DNA from: Nocardiopsis sp. CNT312
GTDB lineage: Bacteria > Actinomycetota > Actinomycetes > Streptosporangiales > Streptosporangiaceae
Reading direction: 5' to 3'
Assembly (NCBI RefSeq): GCF_000515115.1
Contig: NZ_AZXF01000029.1
Coordinates: 1 to 64,000, forward strand
Length of the DNA: 64,000 nucleotides
In this document: in pieces, positions 61,897-64,000 of the stretch
Layout of the letters: each line of letters begins with the position of its first letter
Numbering within the stretch: position 1 is the first letter of the stretch
Position numbers and translations under genes: made by a program
The notes under the pieces: model-generated
Databases searched by the model: none
Told to the model about the DNA's origin: nothing
The model's input: the letters and a program-made list of their open reading frames with translations, nothing else

Positions 61897-62874
61897 ATGA
61901 AGACCCTGGTGACCGGCGGAGCCGGTTTCATCGGCTCGCATCTGTGCGACCACCTCGTAGCGCGCGGACACCACGTCACCGTCCTGGACGACCTGTCCAC
62001 GGGCACGACCGAGAACCTCGCGGGCGTCCTGGACGCCCCGGGCTTCACCTTCGTACACGGGGACATCCTCGACCGGGACCTGGTCGACGGCCTGGTCGCC
62101 GAGGCCGACTGCGTCTACCACCTGGCCGCGGCCGTGGGTGTCCACACGATCGTCGACAACCCCCTGCGCTCCCTGCGGACCAACCTGCACGGGACGGAGA
62201 ACGTAGTCGAGGCCGCGGTCGCGCACAAGGTCCCGTACATGGTCGCCTCGACCAGTGAGGTGTACGGCAAGAACGACACCGACGGCCTGCGGGAGGACGC
62301 CGACCGCATCTACGGCTCCCCGACCAAGAGCCGCTGGTCCTACGCCGCCGCCAAGGGGCTGGACGAACTCGTCGCCTACGTCCACGGATCCCAATCCGGC
62401 GTCCCGTGCGTCATCACCCGCTTCTTCAACGTGGTCGGCCCCCGCCAGACCGGGCGGTACGGCATGGTGGTGCCGCGCTTCGTCGGCCAGGCCATGGCCG
62501 ACGAGCCCGTCACGGTGTACGGCAGCGGCACACAGCGCCGGTGCTTCGGTTCGGTGTTCGACGTCGTCCCGGCCCTGCCCAAGCTGATGGAGACCCCCGA
62601 GGCCTACAACCGCGCCGTCAACCTCGGCGGACGCGAGGAGGTCTCGATCAAGGGCCTCGCCGACCGCGTGGTGGAGCTGACCGGCTCCACCAGCGTGATC
62701 ACCTACACGGACTACGAGGAGGCCTACGGAGAGGGGTACGAGGACATGCAGCGCCGCTACCCCGACACCTCGCTGGCCCAACGGCTCATCGGCTTCGAGC
62801 CCACGCGCGGCCTCGACGACATCATCCACTCGATCGTCGACCACCGCCGCGCGGCCCGCCCCGTGCCCGCCTGA
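61897..62874 (+). CDS. NAD-dependent epimerase/dehydratase (nucleotide-sugar)
   Basis: 325 residues, extended SDR. NAD motif VTGGAGFIGSHL, catalytic STSEVYG and YAAAKGLDEL (Tyr and Lys), and FFNVVGPRQTGRYG. It resembles UDP-glucose 4-epimerase / UDP-glucuronate-type epimerases. Product likely a sugar nucleotide for the surface polysaccharide. AGGG (TGGAGGG) lies nine bases before the ATG. Confidence 0.9.
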   Translation: MKTLVTGGAGFIGSHLCDHLVARGHHVTVLDDLSTGTTENLAGVLDAPGFTFVHGDILDRDLVDGLVAEADCVYHLAAAVGVHTIVDNPLRSLRTNLHGTENVVEAAVAHKVPYMVASTSEVYGKNDTDGLREDADRIYGSPTKSRWSYAAAKGLDELVAYVHGSQSGVPCVITRFFNVVGPRQTGRYGMVVPRFVGQAMADEPVTVYGSGTQRRCFGSVFDVVPALPKLMETPEAYNRAVNLGGREEVSIKGLADRVVELTGSTSVITYTDYEEAYGEGYEDMQRRYPDTSLAQRLIGFEPTRGLDDIIHSIVDHRRAARPVPA

Positions 62875-62956
62875 CCCTCGGGACCACTCCGGTGCCCCCG
62901 GTGCGTCCCGCCCGTACCGGGTGCCGCGCACACCGCCTGACACCGCTGGCGACACG

Positions 62957-63325
62957 TCAGGTGAGCAGCGCACCCGCCGCCAGCACCGCGCTCAGTCCCA
63001 GGACCCCGGCACTGAGCACCCCCATCGCCCACGGCCGGGCCAAGGTGAGCGGTGGAAGCCCGGTCGCGGGGTCCCGCGTGCCCCGCCCGGTGCGCCGCCA
63101 CCGGAGCCAGAGGTGCAGGCTCAGCACGGCGCACAGGAGGAGCAGCCCCGTCAGGGCCGCCATCCGCAGTGCCGGAGGTGCCGCCGGTACAGGGCTGTCA
63201 CCGGGGGACAGCTCCCCCCGCACGTACAGCACGCCCACCACCAGCACAAGGAGCAGGGTCCGGTACCAGGACAGGAGGGTCCGCTCGGGTTGCAGGCCCG
63301 GATCGCGCTCCCCGTCGTCGGTCAC
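62957..63325 (-). CDS. DUF202 membrane protein
   Basis: 122 residues with an N-terminal QPERTLLSWYRTLLLVLVVG pattern (DUF202, YidH-like: ExTxLxWxRT) and three transmembrane helices. GTG start overlaps the upstream gene stop by four bases (GTGA). Forms a pair with the next DUF202 gene. Function unknown; YidH-type proteins are small inner-membrane proteins. Confidence 0.8.
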   Translation of the reverse strand: MTDDGERDPGLQPERTLLSWYRTLLLVLVVGVLYVRGELSPGDSPVPAAPPALRMAALTGLLLLCAVLSLHLWLRWRRTGRGTRDPATGLPPLTLARPWAMGVLSAGVLGLSAVLAAGALLT

Positions 63326-63669
63326 CGCAGGTTGCCCCAGAGGATGACCAGGCACACCGCGAAGATCGCGAAGGCGGCGACGGCCGGAAGCAGGCCCATG
63401 CGCAGGGTTCCGCCCCGGCTCATGATCCGCTGCACGCGGTACCAGCGCAGCGGCGCGTAGACGGCGATGACGGCGGCCAGGAGCGCGAGGACCAGGCCCA
63501 CCGTGGTGCGCTGGCCCCGGGCCCAGTCGAGCGGCAGCAGGTGCAGGACGGCGACGGCCCCGGCGAGTAGGGCAAGCGCCGTGCGCAGCCACGCCAGGAA
63601 GGTGCGCTCGTTGGCGAGGGTGAAGCGGTAGTCGACGGGACCGCCCTTCCCGGATTCCTCAGAGCCCAT
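63322..63669 (-). CDS. YidH/DUF202 membrane protein
   Basis: 115 residues: RFTLANERTFLAWLRTALAL is the classical DUF202 signature, followed by three transmembrane helices. ATG at 63669. Upstream partner of the overlapping DUF202 gene. Function unknown. Confidence 0.88.
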   Translation of the reverse strand: MGSEESGKGGPVDYRFTLANERTFLAWLRTALALLAGAVAVLHLLPLDWARGQRTTVGLVLALLAAVIAVYAPLRWYRVQRIMSRGGTLRMGLLPAVAAFAIFAVCLVILWGNLR

Positions 63670-63944
63670 CGCCGCTCCGTTCCTCCTGGACAGGGGGAGA
63701 CCACCCTGTCACCGACCCTAGCCCTGACGCTTCCCGCCCGCCAAACAGGACCGGTGCACGTGTCGCGCCGGAGGAGGCGGCAAGCCCTGGGGAAGCCCCG
63801 GGCACGAGGAGCGGGCCGACCGAGGTTCGCCGCAGAACGAACCCCGACGGCAGGTGGACCCCGGTTGGCGGCGGGACCCCACCGGTCATTCGGAGTGAGG
63901 GGCTCCGCGTGCGTCGGGGGCTGTGCCGGGGGCTCTCGGCGTGT

Positions 63945-64000
63945 CTAGCGGGTCACCAGGGACAGCAGTGACACCCACTCGCCAGCGGATACCGAGACGG
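63945..64000 (-). CDS. C-terminal end of a gene cut by the window edge
   Basis: Reading from the right edge on the minus strand, 17 codons VSVSAGEWVSLLSLVTR end in TAG at 63945-63947. The composition is typical of a coding 3' end and the GEW element resembles the ends of DUF397 proteins, but with so little sequence the family is a guess. Confidence 0.35.
   Translation of the reverse strand, partial: VSVSAGEWVSLLSLVTR

Overview
The window is about 70% G+C with strong third-position G/C bias. Its gene content is actinomycete: a type VII secretion (ESX-like) locus, an AfsR/SARP regulator, a SigR-type sigma factor, purS/purQ/purL, a GerW-type protein and an NRPS cluster. I infer a Nocardiopsis-like filamentous actinomycete. 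Family-level placement rests on overall resemblance, not on a marker gene.

Left part (1-15.4 kb, mostly minus strand): a specialised-metabolite cluster that runs off the left edge. In transcription order it has an XRE/NB-ARC regulator, an argininosuccinate-lyase-like enzyme, an ATP-grasp ligase, the two glutamate mutase subunits (GlmS, GlmE), a branched-chain aminotransferase, a SnoaL-like protein, a C-A-PCP NRPS module and the start of a second NRPS protein. Glutamate mutase makes 3-methylaspartate, so a methylaspartate-derived building block is likely. A SARP regulator, a 44-residue secreted peptide gene and a second SnoaL-like gene lie at the right border.

15.4-22.8 kb: an orphan RloB-like gene with a membrane N-terminus, a SUFU-domain gene, a FadE5-type acyl-CoA dehydrogenase with a palindromic operator, a vapBC module, an MFS transporter, an unknown small gene and a GerW-like gene. 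22.8-36.8 kb: a type VII secretion locus with eccD, eccC, two lipoproteins, two WXG100-type substrates, another small helical protein, a large helical protein with an A+T-rich C-terminus followed by a lipoprotein gene (an effector/immunity-like arrangement), a small membrane protein and a membrane pseudokinase.

36.8-47.6 kb: a branched-chain/2-oxoacid dehydrogenase operon (E1a-E1b-E2), a SigR-like sigma factor without an adjacent anti-sigma gene, and the purS...purQ...purL region. A higBA toxin-antitoxin (TA) module sits exactly at the purL 3' end, flanked by a 134-bp duplication of that end. 47.6-57.3 kb: a flavin-binding protein, a globin, a GMC oxidoreductase, a putative iron box, and a class II aldolase-like gene that has lost zinc ligands. 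The aldolase 3' end is also duplicated around a TA module (phd-vapC). Then come an ABC exporter with its HTH regulator, a VOC protein, an alpha/beta hydrolase without its nucleophile, and a crcB pair.

57.3-64 kb: a 6C-type small RNA, a leaderless SURF1-like gene, DUF3817, a surface-glycan group (GT2 synthase, PIG-L deacetylase, NAD-dependent epimerase) and two DUF202 membrane proteins. The strongest candidate for something undescribed is the repeated architecture of TA cassettes bounded by duplicated 3' ends of the neighbouring gene (purL and the aldolase). Next are the T7SS effector/immunity-like pair and the methylaspartate NRPS cluster with its ATP-grasp/lyase pair.
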